Origin: CAZYVD01 sp964651045
Lineage (GTDB): Bacteria > Zhuqueibacterota > QNDG01 > DSAB01
Reading direction: 5' to 3'
Length of the DNA stretch: 34,056 bases
NCBI GenBank assembly: GCA_964651045.1
Contig: CAZYVD010000025.1
Location: 1-34,056, forward strand
Shown: positions 8,225-16,881 of the stretch, one piece after another
Numbering within the stretch: the first letter of the stretch is position 1
Layout: each line of letters starts with the position of its first letter
Program-made: the position numbers and the translations under genes
The notes under the pieces: generated by a model
The model's input: only the letters and a program-made list of their open reading frames with translations
Databases searched by the model: none
What the model was told of the DNA's origin: nothing

Positions 8225-8551
8225 GGTCGGCATTTCTGGCCTTAGCAAAATATCAGGAATAAGCCTTCGAATTTCGATAGATAAAAATTCCAGATTTTTT
8301 ATTCGGTTAAGCTCCTCTTCCAATTGCTTTCCAATATCAAAATCGTATTGACTTAATTGTTTGTCTTTTAGGATATGCATATATTGCTGCGTAATTTTTT
8401 TTGACAAAATCAACCGCACCCTTGCCTTTGCCTCTTCTTCAGATATAGGCGTCGAGAGACTTAACAAGACTAACACTGCCAAACAGAATAATAACCCACC
8501 GGATAGAATAATTAAAAAATGTAAATTACGATATCTTAAACGAATTCTCAT
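8105..8551 (-). CDS. Small membrane-anchored protein of unknown function
   Basis: Not recognised. About 148 residues from ATG 8551; a TTG at 8560 would add three residues and has a slightly better placed AGGA. The N-terminus is basic (MRIRLRYRN), followed by one membrane segment at about 12-34, then a soluble domain predicted to lie outside: a charged helical half (SEEEAKARVRLILSKK to about residue 95) and an aromatic-rich beta-like end, PPRYFWIDWFYFDRETSKY. The 3' end contains a run of seven C on the coding strand; its duplicate at 6789-6934 has lost one base there and is frameshifted. It sits 50 bp after the zinc-ribbon gene in the same direction, so the two probably form an operon. Confidence 0.6.
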   Translation of the reverse strand: MRIRLRYRNLHFLIILSGGLLFCLAVLVLLSLSTPISEEEAKARVRLILSKKITQQYMHILKDKQLSQYDFDIGKQLEEELNRIKNLEFLSIEIRRLIPDILLRPEMPTHIVKVILRDKDKKYPPRYFWIDWFYFDRETSKYVWWFSI

Positions 8552-8600
8552 TATTATCAAATATATCTATCCTGCATCCTTTAAATTTTTCTCGATTACT

Positions 8601-9128
8601 CTAAAACGCTCCCCAATTCTGCTTTCCGGGTATATAGTAACTTGGACAGATAAACTTAAACATCTTTGATATTTGTTGTGCCTTATGGAGTTTTTCTTCA
8701 CTCTCTTTTCTCATCTTCTCCAGAGCCGATCCCGCAATCTCTTTCACATATTCATCTGCTGCCTTATTTCTCTCCTCTTCTGATTCAAACTGACTTCTTA
8801 TTCTGCTGAGTTCGCCGCAGTCAAGCCAGAATCCCCCGCACTTTGGACACTCATCAACAACTACATCTCTCTTGACGCTGAAGAAGTGCTGCATCATTAC
8901 CACGTTTTTACATTTCGGGCACTTTCTTCTTTTTTTAGGATCTATCGATATAGATGGATCTCTCTCTATGTCAAGAAGAGACTCCCCAGCTGATTCGTGC
9001 TTTTCATCCACCTTGTTCAATTCGAATAGATCGAACCAAATTCCTCCACATCCTCCCTTACATACATCGATCTCTATGTCTGATATCTTCATTCTTACTA
9101 GATTATTTCCACATGCAGGACATATCAT
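8601..9128 (-). CDS. Double zinc-ribbon (zf-TFIIB-type) protein
   Basis: 175 aa with two TFIIB-like zinc ribbons. The first is MICPACGNNL followed by CKGGCGGIWFD (to about residue 33). The second is RKCPKCKNVVM followed by ECPKCGGFWLDCGELSRI (about 68-108). This paired CPxC / CxxCGGxWxDxxEL pattern defines the bacterial zf-TFIIB family, whose molecular role is unknown; protein or nucleic-acid binding is usually assumed. The rest is a charged helix (about 110-152) and a short tail. The ATG is preceded by GGAG at eight-base spacing. First gene of the minus-strand run ending in the HEPN-MNT cassette. Confidence 0.8.
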   Translation of the reverse strand: MICPACGNNLVRMKISDIEIDVCKGGCGGIWFDLFELNKVDEKHESAGESLLDIERDPSISIDPKKRRKCPKCKNVVMMQHFFSVKRDVVVDECPKCGGFWLDCGELSRIRSQFESEEERNKAADEYVKEIAGSALEKMRKESEEKLHKAQQISKMFKFICPSYYIPGKQNWGAF

Positions 9129-9331
9129 ATCTATCTCTCCAAATCTTTTATTAAATACATCTAATTTTAAGAATTTTTAAATATATTTGCAACATATAAA
9201 TTATGATCCCAAGATAATCCTAATATTTAAGGCAGCATGGGGATTTGTTTAGAGAAATTATGATTAGGATGATAAATAAGGCTTTATAGCTTTTAAAACA
9301 ACGCCCAATTTTCATTTAATAGATCGCACAA

Positions 9332-11872
9332 CTAACGAATCAATAGCAGCCTTTTTGTTTCTATTCTGTTTCCTGCAGAAAGTCTATAAACATATAAACC
9401 ACTTGCAACATTTTTACAATTCCATACAATACTATGCATTCCCATGTTAAGATTTTTATTTATTAGTGTTGCAATTTTTTGTCCTAACATATTATAAACT
9501 TGAAGTCTAACATCACAGGATTCTGGAAGATAGAAACGAATCGTTGTTCGTGAATTAAAGGGATTGGGATAGTTTTGATATAGAATTATATCCGAAGCAA
9601 TTTCTCTTTCATTTGAGGTCCCCTCTATCAATTTCCTCTCGTATACACCATTTCCGTGTGTTGCAATGCGAAGTTTTCTATTTGAATTGGATATAGAAAG
9701 ATCCATTACTATCACGGCTTCTGGAAGCCCCTCGTTATAATTAATCCAATTTTTCCCTCCATCTTTTGAAACATACACGCCTATGTCATTTCCAACATAA
9801 ACATTATTCGGATATTTTGGATCTATTATTACGGCAGATGTCGGAACATCAGAAAGTTCCTTGCCCACATCTTCCCAGGTAAATCCTCCATTTGTTGTCT
9901 TGAACAGATGTGATGTACCAAAACCCGAGAATGCGACATAGGCAATCATATCATCAAGTGGATCAACAGCAATATCTACAGGATAACGGTCTGGAAGATC
10001 ACCAGTTATATTTTCCCAACTCACTCCTCCATTTATTGTCTTGAATATTCCAGCCCGATTCTTAGTTGGTGCAGTACCGGCATATACAACATCACTATTA
10101 TATGATGAAGCAGCAAGTGACAGAATTGGATTGCCATCAAGAGATCCCATTACCTTCCATGACTTGCCGCTGTTTTCAGATTTTAGAACATAACTCCTCC
10201 CTGCGTAGATAATGTCAGGATTAGAATTACATATAATATATGGTGCAATGAAGCATGCACTTCCTATACTTGGTGGACGCAAGTCATTCCATCCATATCC
10301 ACCATCTATACTCTTCCATATTGTTCCAAGCCATTGATACGATCCATACATTATTTTTGGATTCGTCGGATGTATGGCTGTCCATGTTCCATCTCCGCTT
10401 AGTACTCTGCGCCAGACCAATGATCCTTCATAAATGGCTGTATTGTTATCCTGCATTCCACCAATTGCAACATTTGAATCGACAGGAGATGATGAAAATC
10501 CATTATAGAATTGTGCAGTCTGATATCCGCTGTTGCAGCTCTGGAATGTTTCGCCTCCATTAGTTGTTCTCCAGACTCCTCCATCATTTCCGAAATAGAT
10601 GATATCTGGATCGGACGGATGAAATGCTATTGAATGGAAATCTGCATGTGCAAAATTTGAAAGATCTTCCATTTCCGCTGGTACCATTCCTGAAGTAATT
10701 TGCCTGAGATTATACCCGCCATTTGTTGATCTCCACAGATAGACACCGCCGCAGAAAATTCTGTTTGAATCTACAGGGCTGATCCCAACAAAATGGGAAT
10801 ACCAACCCTGATATCTGGCATAATCCTTAACTGATACAATCTCCCATGTATCTCCCCCATCTGTCGACCTGCACAGCCATGTAATGCTGTTGCCGCCGCT
10901 TACCGAATGTCCATTCCCAATGCTTGCATATATTATGTTTGGCGATTTTTCATAAATATCAATAATTGGTTTTCCCTCGAAATAGTCCGGGAGACCACCT
11001 GTCAGTTTTGTCCAGCTCTCTCCACAATCTGTTGTTCTGTATATTCCGAGTCCACTGCTGCCGAGATCGCCACATGCCACAAAGACAATACTCGTATCAG
11101 ATGGGTTTATTTCAACATCCATTGCCATTATAGTATTATTGACCCTTTGCCATGTCTTTCCGCCGTCAAAGGTTCTGTATGTTCCTTCTGTTGTGGCAGC
11201 CCATACGGTGCGTGAATTTTTTGGATTTATCTGAATGTCCTGAACTCCTCTTTTCTGCTGATACGACCAATCCAGACTCTTTTCCCATGTTGCACCTCCA
11301 TCTGTGGTCTTCAAAATTCCAATTCCATAGCTTCCCCTTGTAGTCCTTATGTTCAATCCTCCAGTTGCATTCTGGTATCCATATACCTCTCCAGTGCCAA
11401 TGTATATTAGATTTGTGTCGTCTTCGGCAATTGCAATGCTGCTTACTCCAAGTACGGGAAATCCTGTGTGGACATACTCCCAGCAGTTATCTCCCAATCC
11501 TCCCGAAAAACTTCTCCATAATCCACCACTGGCCGAGCCTGCATAGATAGTACTGGGATTTTTGGGATTTGTTGCTACACAGAGCGTTCTTCCACCAATA
11601 TTGTGCGGCCCTACAGGTTTCCAAAAATCAATCTTGGATGATTTGAGAAAGTAGTTCTTTAGCCTTTGCTGTGATGTTTCATATGATCTATAATGTCCAA
11701 TATCAGGTAGGGTCTTATTTGGGTATGCTCGCTGTTCACTCCAGAATTTAAGTGCTTCGAAGGCTCCAGAAATCTTTCTTTGTGGTCCAGTTAATTTCAT
11801 GTCAAGAAAAAATATTGATAGAATCAAGGATGTAAAAATAATAAACCGTCTAAAATATGATTCTATTTTCAT
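9332..11872 (-). CDS. T9SS-exported sortilin-like (BNR/Asp-box) beta-propeller protein
   Basis: 846-residue secreted protein. It has an N-terminal membrane or signal segment (about 10-26), then a large propeller region with at least eleven Asp-box/BNR turns such as TTDGGATWE, TFDGGKTWQ, STDGGDTWE, TTNGGETFQ and SKDGGKNW, in the style of VPS10/sortilin and photosystem stability factor propellers. The C-terminal 88 residues (about 759-846) form a type A T9SS sorting domain: YQNYPNPFN, then VYNMLGQKI, SGLYVYRLSAG and a basic end. The protein is therefore predicted to cross the outer membrane by type IX secretion and be anchored or released. ATG 11872 has AGGTGA seven bases upstream. No catalytic residues of a glycosidase are evident, so binding or adhesion is the safer guess. 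Confidence 0.9.
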   Translation of the reverse strand: MKIESYFRRFIIFTSLILSIFFLDMKLTGPQRKISGAFEALKFWSEQRAYPNKTLPDIGHYRSYETSQQRLKNYFLKSSKIDFWKPVGPHNIGGRTLCVATNPKNPSTIYAGSASGGLWRSFSGGLGDNCWEYVHTGFPVLGVSSIAIAEDDTNLIYIGTGEVYGYQNATGGLNIRTTRGSYGIGILKTTDGGATWEKSLDWSYQQKRGVQDIQINPKNSRTVWAATTEGTYRTFDGGKTWQRVNNTIMAMDVEINPSDTSIVFVACGDLGSSGLGIYRTTDCGESWTKLTGGLPDYFEGKPIIDIYEKSPNIIYASIGNGHSVSGGNSITWLCRSTDGGDTWEIVSVKDYARYQGWYSHFVGISPVDSNRIFCGGVYLWRSTNGGYNLRQITSGMVPAEMEDLSNFAHADFHSIAFHPSDPDIIYFGNDGGVWRTTNGGETFQSCNSGYQTAQFYNGFSSSPVDSNVAIGGMQDNNTAIYEGSLVWRRVLSGDGTWTAIHPTNPKIMYGSYQWLGTIWKSIDGGYGWNDLRPPSIGSACFIAPYIICNSNPDIIYAGRSYVLKSENSGKSWKVMGSLDGNPILSLAASSYNSDVVYAGTAPTKNRAGIFKTINGGVSWENITGDLPDRYPVDIAVDPLDDMIAYVAFSGFGTSHLFKTTNGGFTWEDVGKELSDVPTSAVIIDPKYPNNVYVGNDIGVYVSKDGGKNWINYNEGLPEAVIVMDLSISNSNRKLRIATHGNGVYERKLIEGTSNEREIASDIILYQNYPNPFNSRTTIRFYLPESCDVRLQVYNMLGQKIATLINKNLNMGMHSIVWNCKNVASGLYVYRLSAGNRIETKRLLLIR

Positions 11873-12020
11873 GGTTAAATCACCTATTGATCTTTAACTC
11901 TCTATTAATAATACGGAAAAGTTTGCCACATTACCCCAAAAAATTTTAAATATTTGTTTCTTGATTCCTTATAAATAATTGTTTAATTTCTACATCAAAC
12001 ATCAATAAAAATTTAAAGAG

Positions 12021-12980
12021 ATGAAACTGTTTCCCATACTCTGCAACTATTATGTAACCACAAGATGCAACGCCAGATGTAGTTTCTGTAATATACATCT
12101 TGGAAATGGCAAAGATGCTGAATCTTCAGATGTATTACAGAATCTGAAACAGCTTAGAAAACTGGGTGTTTCTTTTGTAGATTTCACTGGAGGAGAACCG
12201 CTGCTTTACAAAAACATAGATCAGATTCTTAAGGCCGCAAAGAAACTCCACTTTATAACAACGCTTACAACAAACTGCATACTATATCCAGAGATGGCAC
12301 AAAAAATTCGAGGACTTGTGGACCTGCTTCACTTCTCGCTTGATTCTCCCTTCAAACATGAACACGATGCCATCCGAGGAGTAAAATGTTTTGACAGGGT
12401 TATGGAAAGCATTTCCATTGCAAAGTCGATAGGAGAAAATCCTGACATCATATTCACGGTAAATGATAAAAATGTAAATAGATTGTATCAGATGGCAACA
12501 CTTGCAAAAAAGAATAGATTGATTCTAATAATCAATCCTGAATTTAACTATTTTAAAAATCATGGCCTGAGTATTGAGACCTTAGACTCTATAGAAAAGG
12601 CTTCTTCATATCCCTATGTATATGTAAACAAGGCGATCCTTAAACTGATGAAAAATGGCGGTAATAGTAGAATTCGACCTCGCTGCAGAGCAATGACTAC
12701 CACCATAGTCATATCTCCTGACAATTCACTGCTTGTTCCCTGTTATCACCGTGCAGTCAAGGCTGTACCAATTAATGGAGATTTAAATAATGTTTACAGG
12801 AGTCTTAAAGGTTTTACAAAATTAGAGGGACGGTTTTCTTTCTGCCAGGGCTGCACGATTAGCTGTTACTTTGATCCCTCATTTGTTTACGGATTTGATA
12901 CCTACTTCTTTCTGAGTAACATATCAAAATTAAAATATGTCTGGTATAAATATATCAAAATAAAAAAAGGCCGCACATAG
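12021..12980 (+). CDS. Radical SAM protein with SPASM-like C-terminal cysteines
   Basis: 319 aa radical S-adenosylmethionine enzyme. The [4Fe-4S] motif is CNARCSFC (CX3CX2C, C16, C20, C23) and the SAM-binding GGEP is at 57-60, with LHFSLDSP at about 103-110. A second cysteine set (C222, C241, C275, C278, C282) looks like a SPASM or twitch domain holding an auxiliary cluster, as found in peptide-modifying and some cofactor enzymes. No precursor peptide gene is visible nearby, so the substrate is unknown. The start is chosen because the motif is at the usual distance from the N-terminus; the SD is weak (AAAGAG directly adjacent). Divergent from the propeller gene across 148 bp. Its 3' end overlaps the terminator of the convergent lipoprotein gene. 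Confidence 0.85.
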   Translation: MKLFPILCNYYVTTRCNARCSFCNIHLGNGKDAESSDVLQNLKQLRKLGVSFVDFTGGEPLLYKNIDQILKAAKKLHFITTLTTNCILYPEMAQKIRGLVDLLHFSLDSPFKHEHDAIRGVKCFDRVMESISIAKSIGENPDIIFTVNDKNVNRLYQMATLAKKNRLILIINPEFNYFKNHGLSIETLDSIEKASSYPYVYVNKAILKLMKNGGNSRIRPRCRAMTTTIVISPDNSLLVPCYHRAVKAVPINGDLNNVYRSLKGFTKLEGRFSFCQGCTISCYFDPSFVYGFDTYFFLSNISKLKYVWYKYIKIKKGRT

Positions 12981-12991
12981 ATCATGCGGCC
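12961..12991 (-). terminator. Intrinsic terminator of the two-repeat lipoprotein gene
   Basis: GGCCGCA (12969-12975) pairs with TGCGGCC (12985-12991), a perfect 7-bp stem with a 9-nt loop. On the minus strand it is followed by seven Ts. The T-run and left arm lie inside the last codons of the radical SAM gene and the loop includes its stop codon, so two convergent genes share this DNA. Confidence 0.75.
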
Positions 12992-13013
12992 CATACATTT
13001 GTATCTGTTTTAA

Positions 13014-14027
13014 TTACAATTCAACAGAGATGCTTCCCTCAAGAACCATACTGATGATTTCAATATCTATCCCTGAATCACTTTCCATAAACAGTTCGAT
13101 TAACACAGAACCGTCATCATCTATTAGATAGTAAATGGCATCTTTCAGACGGTCTAGTCCTCCTGGTACCAGATATGTAGACCAATCAGAAAGTTCAAGT
13201 GTTGTATGAGCAGGAACTGTTATGACCAGCACTTCCCCTTCCCAATCGATACCAGGAACGGTTGTCGAGGGCTGCACAGTAAATCGAATCTCTACTTCAT
13301 CATCTCCATTGTTAACTATAGAACCAGATATATGGACTTCGGTAACGTTTTCAACCCTGTCTCTGTACTGATCATATTCATTATTATCATCACTCAGAAT
13401 GTATGGAAGATAATAAGATGGTTTTAATTGTATGGCAAGATTTTGAACTGTTATGTTCACAGGTTGCGGATCACCTGTAAGATATACATACATCTGACTT
13501 ATTTCAGGATTTTCTGACAAAAAATCCAAAATATTAGATTTGATCTCCTCCTGTGTCTGGTTAAATGAACTAAAATCGTTCAGACTCTTTGTTTCAAGAC
13601 CAGAGAGGTTTATTGTGGCTATCAAGGTTGCTTCCGTCTTTGGATCTGAAAGTGAACCTGAGGATGAAAAATAGATTCCAAACACAACATCCTTATCATC
13701 ACCATTAGTAAGAGAACCTGAGAATTCAAATCCATTCGCCTGCACTATGGACTCAAAAACATCTACATCCGGAATTTCTACCTCCTCTACAATAAATCCC
13801 ATCAATTTAGCATATCCAGGTGCCACTTTTGTAACAACTCCCTGCTCTAAAATATTGATAACTTCTGTATTCTCTGTTGAGCTGTTCACCGATTTATTCT
13901 CATACATTGTTTTTTTGACTATAATCTTGAATGAAGTCACATCTTCAATTATCTTTTCACAGCCTGAAAAAATCATAAGGAGAAAAATCAAAATAAAAAA
14001 TATTGAGATCCTTATTCTAAACTCCAT
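13014..14027 (-). CDS. Lipoprotein made of two homologous beta-rich repeats
   Basis: 337 aa, predicted outer-membrane lipoprotein: hydrophobic leader ending in the lipobox FSGC (C23), no known family recognised. The mature part contains an internal duplication. Residues about 100-204 (FEFSGSLTNGDDKDVVFGIYF onwards) align with about 231-334 (VHISGSIVNNGDDEVEIRFTV onwards), including a following Leu/Ser-rich segment (SLNDFSSF / ELSDWSTY), a helix (SNILDFLSENP / LKDAIYYLIDD) and a final beta pair. This suggests two copies of a beta-sandwich module facing the periplasm or the cell surface. The SD AAGGAGG is seven bases before the ATG. It is transcribed alone and ends in the hairpin at 12961-12991. 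Confidence 0.75.
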   Translation of the reverse strand: MEFRIRISIFFILIFLLMIFSGCEKIIEDVTSFKIIVKKTMYENKSVNSSTENTEVINILEQGVVTKVAPGYAKLMGFIVEEVEIPDVDVFESIVQANGFEFSGSLTNGDDKDVVFGIYFSSSGSLSDPKTEATLIATINLSGLETKSLNDFSSFNQTQEEIKSNILDFLSENPEISQMYVYLTGDPQPVNITVQNLAIQLKPSYYLPYILSDDNNEYDQYRDRVENVTEVHISGSIVNNGDDEVEIRFTVQPSTTVPGIDWEGEVLVITVPAHTTLELSDWSTYLVPGGLDRLKDAIYYLIDDDGSVLIELFMESDSGIDIEIISMVLEGSISVEL

Positions 14028-14142
14028 GGTTAAGCCTCCTTGCTATTTTATGGTAGGAATCACTGCAAATTTCCTGCCATAAAAAAGTCAGCATTATTGC
14101 TATTGATAAGGTATACAATTAATTTATAATAGGCAATCTTTT

Positions 14143-14187
14143 CCGAAAAAAATACTGACAGCCAGAAAATATTTTCTGACTGTCAGT
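14143..14187 (-). terminator. Strong intrinsic terminator after the sigma / anti-sigma operon
   Basis: 17-bp arms with a single mismatch (14154-14170 and 14171-14187): ACTGACAG, a mismatch, then CAGAAAAT, paired with the mirror half and with no spacer beyond the hairpin turn. On the minus strand it is followed by ATTTTTTT. It lies 31 bp after the DUF4252 stop codon and before the next minus-strand gene, so it isolates the sigma operon. Confidence 0.8.
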
Positions 14188-14217
14188 GTCACATAAATTG
14201 GATAAATATTTGTAATA

Positions 14218-14772
14218 CTACTTCTCGATTACTTTTCTTAAGCTGTCGAGTGCAGAATTTTCAAATCCAAGATCGAGCTTACTTATTGTTTCAAGATCAA
14301 AATTTCCAACAATGTTTGCAAATGTTATTTCTCCTCCAGCCTTGACCGACATGAGTAAAAGTCCAACTATCTTATCCTTGTCATACTTAATACTTATATT
14401 GGTTCTCTCATCTACATCTTTCACTCTAACTATGGATTCCCATTTTTCATCAGCAAGTTTTCTCTCAATCTCCTCTATGGCTGGCTTTAGCTTCACAGCC
14501 TCTTCCTGATTAATTTCAAACGATTTCACTCTAATCGACAGAAATCCAGCCAACTGTTTTCCCATTTCTGTTGAATTCCCTAAAAGCGAAATCATTCGCA
14601 GAAGCGATGGACCTATATCGATCTCTGTTACCTTTGTTGCACTGGCTGGTATTTTTATTTTTTCTAGATCAATATAACCTGGATGTTTTGAAATATCTAT
14701 CTGCTTCTGTCCATAACTATTGGCACAAATGATAAAGATTAAAAGAGTCATAATTATACGATAAACCTTCAT
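14218..14772 (-). CDS. DUF4252 exported protein
   Basis: 184 aa from ATG 14772, preferred over an upstream Met because AAGGAGGT lies five bases before it and the product then opens with a signal peptide (MKVYRIIMTLLIFIICANSYGQ). The pattern of a phosphate-sized N-terminal domain, the ESIVRVKDVDERTNISIKYD strand pair and the VGLLLMSVKAGGEITFANIVG core matches DUF4252, a periplasmic family of unknown function found mostly in Bacteroidetes. It overlaps the stop of the anti-sigma gene by ATGA, so it is the third gene of an ECF sigma / anti-sigma / DUF4252 unit. A role as a sensor or effector of that regulon is inference from this repeated arrangement. Confidence 0.8.
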   Translation of the reverse strand: MKVYRIIMTLLIFIICANSYGQKQIDISKHPGYIDLEKIKIPASATKVTEIDIGPSLLRMISLLGNSTEMGKQLAGFLSIRVKSFEINQEEAVKLKPAIEEIERKLADEKWESIVRVKDVDERTNISIKYDKDKIVGLLLMSVKAGGEITFANIVGNFDLETISKLDLGFENSALDSLRKVIEK

Positions 14773-15320
14773 TGTTGACCTCCTTGAAAAATTGTGTTCA
14801 TTAAACATTTTTTAAAAGTTTCAGGAAGCTGTTTCATTACAACATCTTCGAGCACACTTCTTTCGGTTTCGTTTAAAATAGTTGCAATATATGCAAGACT
14901 CCATTTTGCTTTTTTCTCGGCTAAAATCAGCTCCTCTTTTGAATAAGTATATTCAACCTTCTTCTTTTTTATGACAGGTGAATTTATTATCATCAGTACT
15001 GAAACAACTACTACCGCAGCAGTTGCTACTGCAACTCTCCAGGCAGGTGAGATTCTTTGAAAATTAGACTTTCTTATTAAAGATTTTTCTGATCTACTAC
15101 CAATAGTTTCTGTTTCGATTCTCCTAATAATATGTTCTGGACATTCTATTTCCGGAATTGTCTTTATACTATTGATTAAGCTCTTTTCATTTTCAAACAA
15201 CATCCTGCACGAAGAGCATTCTAATATATGATTTTCTATTATGCTTAATTCTCTGCTGTTTATTCTTTCTTCAAAATATTTATCGACCAAACTCTTTATT
15301 TTACTGCAGTATTTAGCCAT
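14769..15320 (-). CDS. Zinc-finger transmembrane anti-sigma factor
   Basis: Anti-sigma factor of the zf-HC2 (ZAS) type. A cytoplasmic N-terminal zinc finger carries HILECSSC (HX3CX2C), one membrane helix (VAVATAAVVVVSVLMIIN) sits near the middle, and a periplasmic helical tail of about 65 residues follows. It would hold the neighbouring ECF sigma factor inactive at the membrane until a signal is received. The frame opens upstream at 15347, but ATG 15320 is the likelier start: the upstream Met has no SD, whereas AGGAG precedes 15320, though at long spacing of about 11 bases. It begins just after the sigma stop at 15328 and ends overlapping DUF4252. Confidence 0.85.
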   Translation of the reverse strand: MAKYCSKIKSLVDKYFEERINSRELSIIENHILECSSCRMLFENEKSLINSIKTIPEIECPEHIIRRIETETIGSRSEKSLIRKSNFQRISPAWRVAVATAAVVVVSVLMIINSPVIKKKKVEYTYSKEELILAEKKAKWSLAYIATILNETERSVLEDVVMKQLPETFKKCLMNTIFQGGQQ

Positions 15321-15327
15321 TTTAACA

Positions 15328-15861
15328 TCAACTCCTCTTTTCCACAAATTGTTCTTTCAAGATCTCTCTCAACATTTTTCTTCCACGATGAACGGCAACC
15401 TTTACGGTTCCTGATTTAGTTCCAAATATCTCCCCTATTTCATCAAACCGCATTCCCTGAAAATAGTGGAGAAGAATCATGCTGCGAGTCTTGTCTGGTA
15501 GAGTCTGAAGTGCATTTAATAATTCTTTCTGCATCTCTGATAATTCATAACTCGACTCAGGACTGCTGTAATTATCAAGATCAGAACTTATTGTATCAAA
15601 CTCATCCATGCTTTCTGTATAGTTGTTTCTCCTTTCAGACTTTCTTTTCCTTATGCAGTCAATACAGCAGTTGTGGGTGACCTTCATTAACCATGGAACT
15701 ACTGTCTTACCTCGAATTCTATCCTGATATTTCCACACCCTTATGAATACCTCCTGAGTTATATCTTCTGCATCTTCCCTGTTATGCAAGAAGTATAAAG
15801 CATAACTATAAACACGATTCTTGTGTTCTTTCAATAGATTTTTAAATATCCTGTCCTTCAT
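15328..15861 (-). CDS. ECF-type RNA polymerase sigma factor
   Basis: 177 aa extracytoplasmic-function sigma factor. Region 2 is RVYSYALYFLHNREDAEDITQEVFIRVWKY, including the core-binding DAEDITQEVF, followed by WLMKVTHNCCIDCIRKRK. Region 4 is LPDKTRSMILLHYFQGMRFDEIGEIFGTKSGTVKVAVHRGRKMLR, the helix-turn-helix that reads the -35 element. A Ser/Asp-rich linker (about 85-108) joins them. No SD is visible upstream of ATG 15861. First gene of a three-gene unit with its anti-sigma and DUF4252; such sigma factors usually transcribe their own operon, but no autoregulatory promoter could be identified by eye. Confidence 0.93.
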   Translation of the reverse strand: MKDRIFKNLLKEHKNRVYSYALYFLHNREDAEDITQEVFIRVWKYQDRIRGKTVVPWLMKVTHNCCIDCIRKRKSERRNNYTESMDEFDTISSDLDNYSSPESSYELSEMQKELLNALQTLPDKTRSMILLHYFQGMRFDEIGEIFGTKSGTVKVAVHRGRKMLREILKEQFVEKRS

Positions 15862-15896
15862 GTTTCATATATTAAAACGGTCATAATTTTAAAAGG

Positions 15897-16373
15897 TTAC
15901 ACTGGAGTTGTTAAAACATCGCCTGATTCGAAATCGAATATTGCTACTGTCCTCTTTCCATAAAGCCAACCCCCACATTCACCAGGATTAATTACGATGC
16001 TCCTTCCCTTTCTTATATCTATTTCATGAGTATGTCCATATACTATTAAATCAAAATATCCGCTCGATCGGAGAATTTCGATATTATCCGGTTCATGCAG
16101 GACTAAAATTTTCTTTCCCATGTAGTTAAATGGATAGGGTGGCCGGTGAATTTTTTCGCCAAATACATCTTTCAATCCAAACTTCTCGCCATCATTGTTT
16201 CCAAAAACTGCAACAAATTCTGACTTCAATTCTTTAAGTGGTCTCGATACAAATGGAGCAACAAGATCACCCGCATGAATGACAAGCGAAACCTCAGCAT
16301 CATTGAAAACACTCACTGCCTTTGCTACAGCAGGCAAATTATCATGTGTATCTGCCATTATTCCTATTTTCAT
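15897..16373 (-). CDS. YfcE/MJ0936-type metallophosphoesterase
   Basis: 158 aa calcineurin-like phosphodiesterase. All metal motifs are present in order: DTH (D8, H10), GDL at about 35-37, GNND at about 58-61, LHEP and GHTH at about 113-116. Relatives hydrolyse phosphodiesters with two bound metals; the physiological substrate is usually unknown. Length matches the YfcE family. AGGAGGT is placed five bases before the ATG. It lies 35 bp upstream of the ECF sigma gene in the same direction, and is divergent from the membrane-protein pair across 64 bp. Confidence 0.92.
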   Translation of the reverse strand: MKIGIMADTHDNLPAVAKAVSVFNDAEVSLVIHAGDLVAPFVSRPLKELKSEFVAVFGNNDGEKFGLKDVFGEKIHRPPYPFNYMGKKILVLHEPDNIEILRSSGYFDLIVYGHTHEIDIRKGRSIVINPGECGGWLYGKRTVAIFDFESGDVLTTPV

Positions 16374-16437
16374 CGATTACCTCCTGTTGTAATTTTCTAA
16401 ATTATTTAATATATTAGAAAGTTTCAAGGAGCATTAA

Positions 16438-16881
16438 ATGATTAAACGCTGGCATTTAACATTTTTATTTATCTCACTGATTACCCTTCTATGTCTGTAT
16501 AGCGGATTGTTCCATCCATGGACAGATCTTGATGACTGCATTACAAATCCCGAAAATCATGATGGAGATATTGTCACACACTTTAAAGAACCGAGGATCG
16601 GAACTATCTACCCCGATGGCTTCAAACTCATCCAGAAAGATGGACATTCTATCAGAGTCTATTCAGATTTTACAGGTGCTACCGAAGGAGAATATATAGC
16701 CATTAAAGCCATATTTCACAGTCAGGGATATCTTGAACTACTCGATATTCGAATCTTAAAGAATCGCAAATATAAGATGTTCGTCTCGATCTTTCCAGTA
16801 TTGTTTATAGGTATACTCTTCTTCCGATACTTTAGGTTTAATTTTAAAAAATTTTTTCTAGAGCCAAAAGACTATGCCTGA
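16438..16881 (+). CDS. Small two-helix membrane protein with an OB-fold-like loop
   Basis: 147 aa, no family recognised. Membrane segments at about 7-24 and 113-128 bracket an 85-residue region rich in short strands (DGDIVTHFKEPRIGTI, GFKLIQKDGHSIRVYS, GEYIAIKAIFHSQGYLELLDIRIL) that looks like a small OB or beta-barrel fold outside the membrane. AAGGAG lies six bases before the ATG. It overlaps the following hydrolase-like gene by eight bases, so the two are translated together. Confidence 0.65.
   Translation: MIKRWHLTFLFISLITLLCLYSGLFHPWTDLDDCITNPENHDGDIVTHFKEPRIGTIYPDGFKLIQKDGHSIRVYSDFTGATEGEYIAIKAIFHSQGYLELLDIRILKNRKYKMFVSIFPVLFIGILFFRYFRFNFKKFFLEPKDYA

Noticed and set aside
9217..9270. 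Terminator for the T9SS propeller gene
   Set aside because: ATCCTAAT and ATTAGGAT form an 8-bp inverted repeat, but the 38-nt loop and absence of a T-run make it unconvincing.
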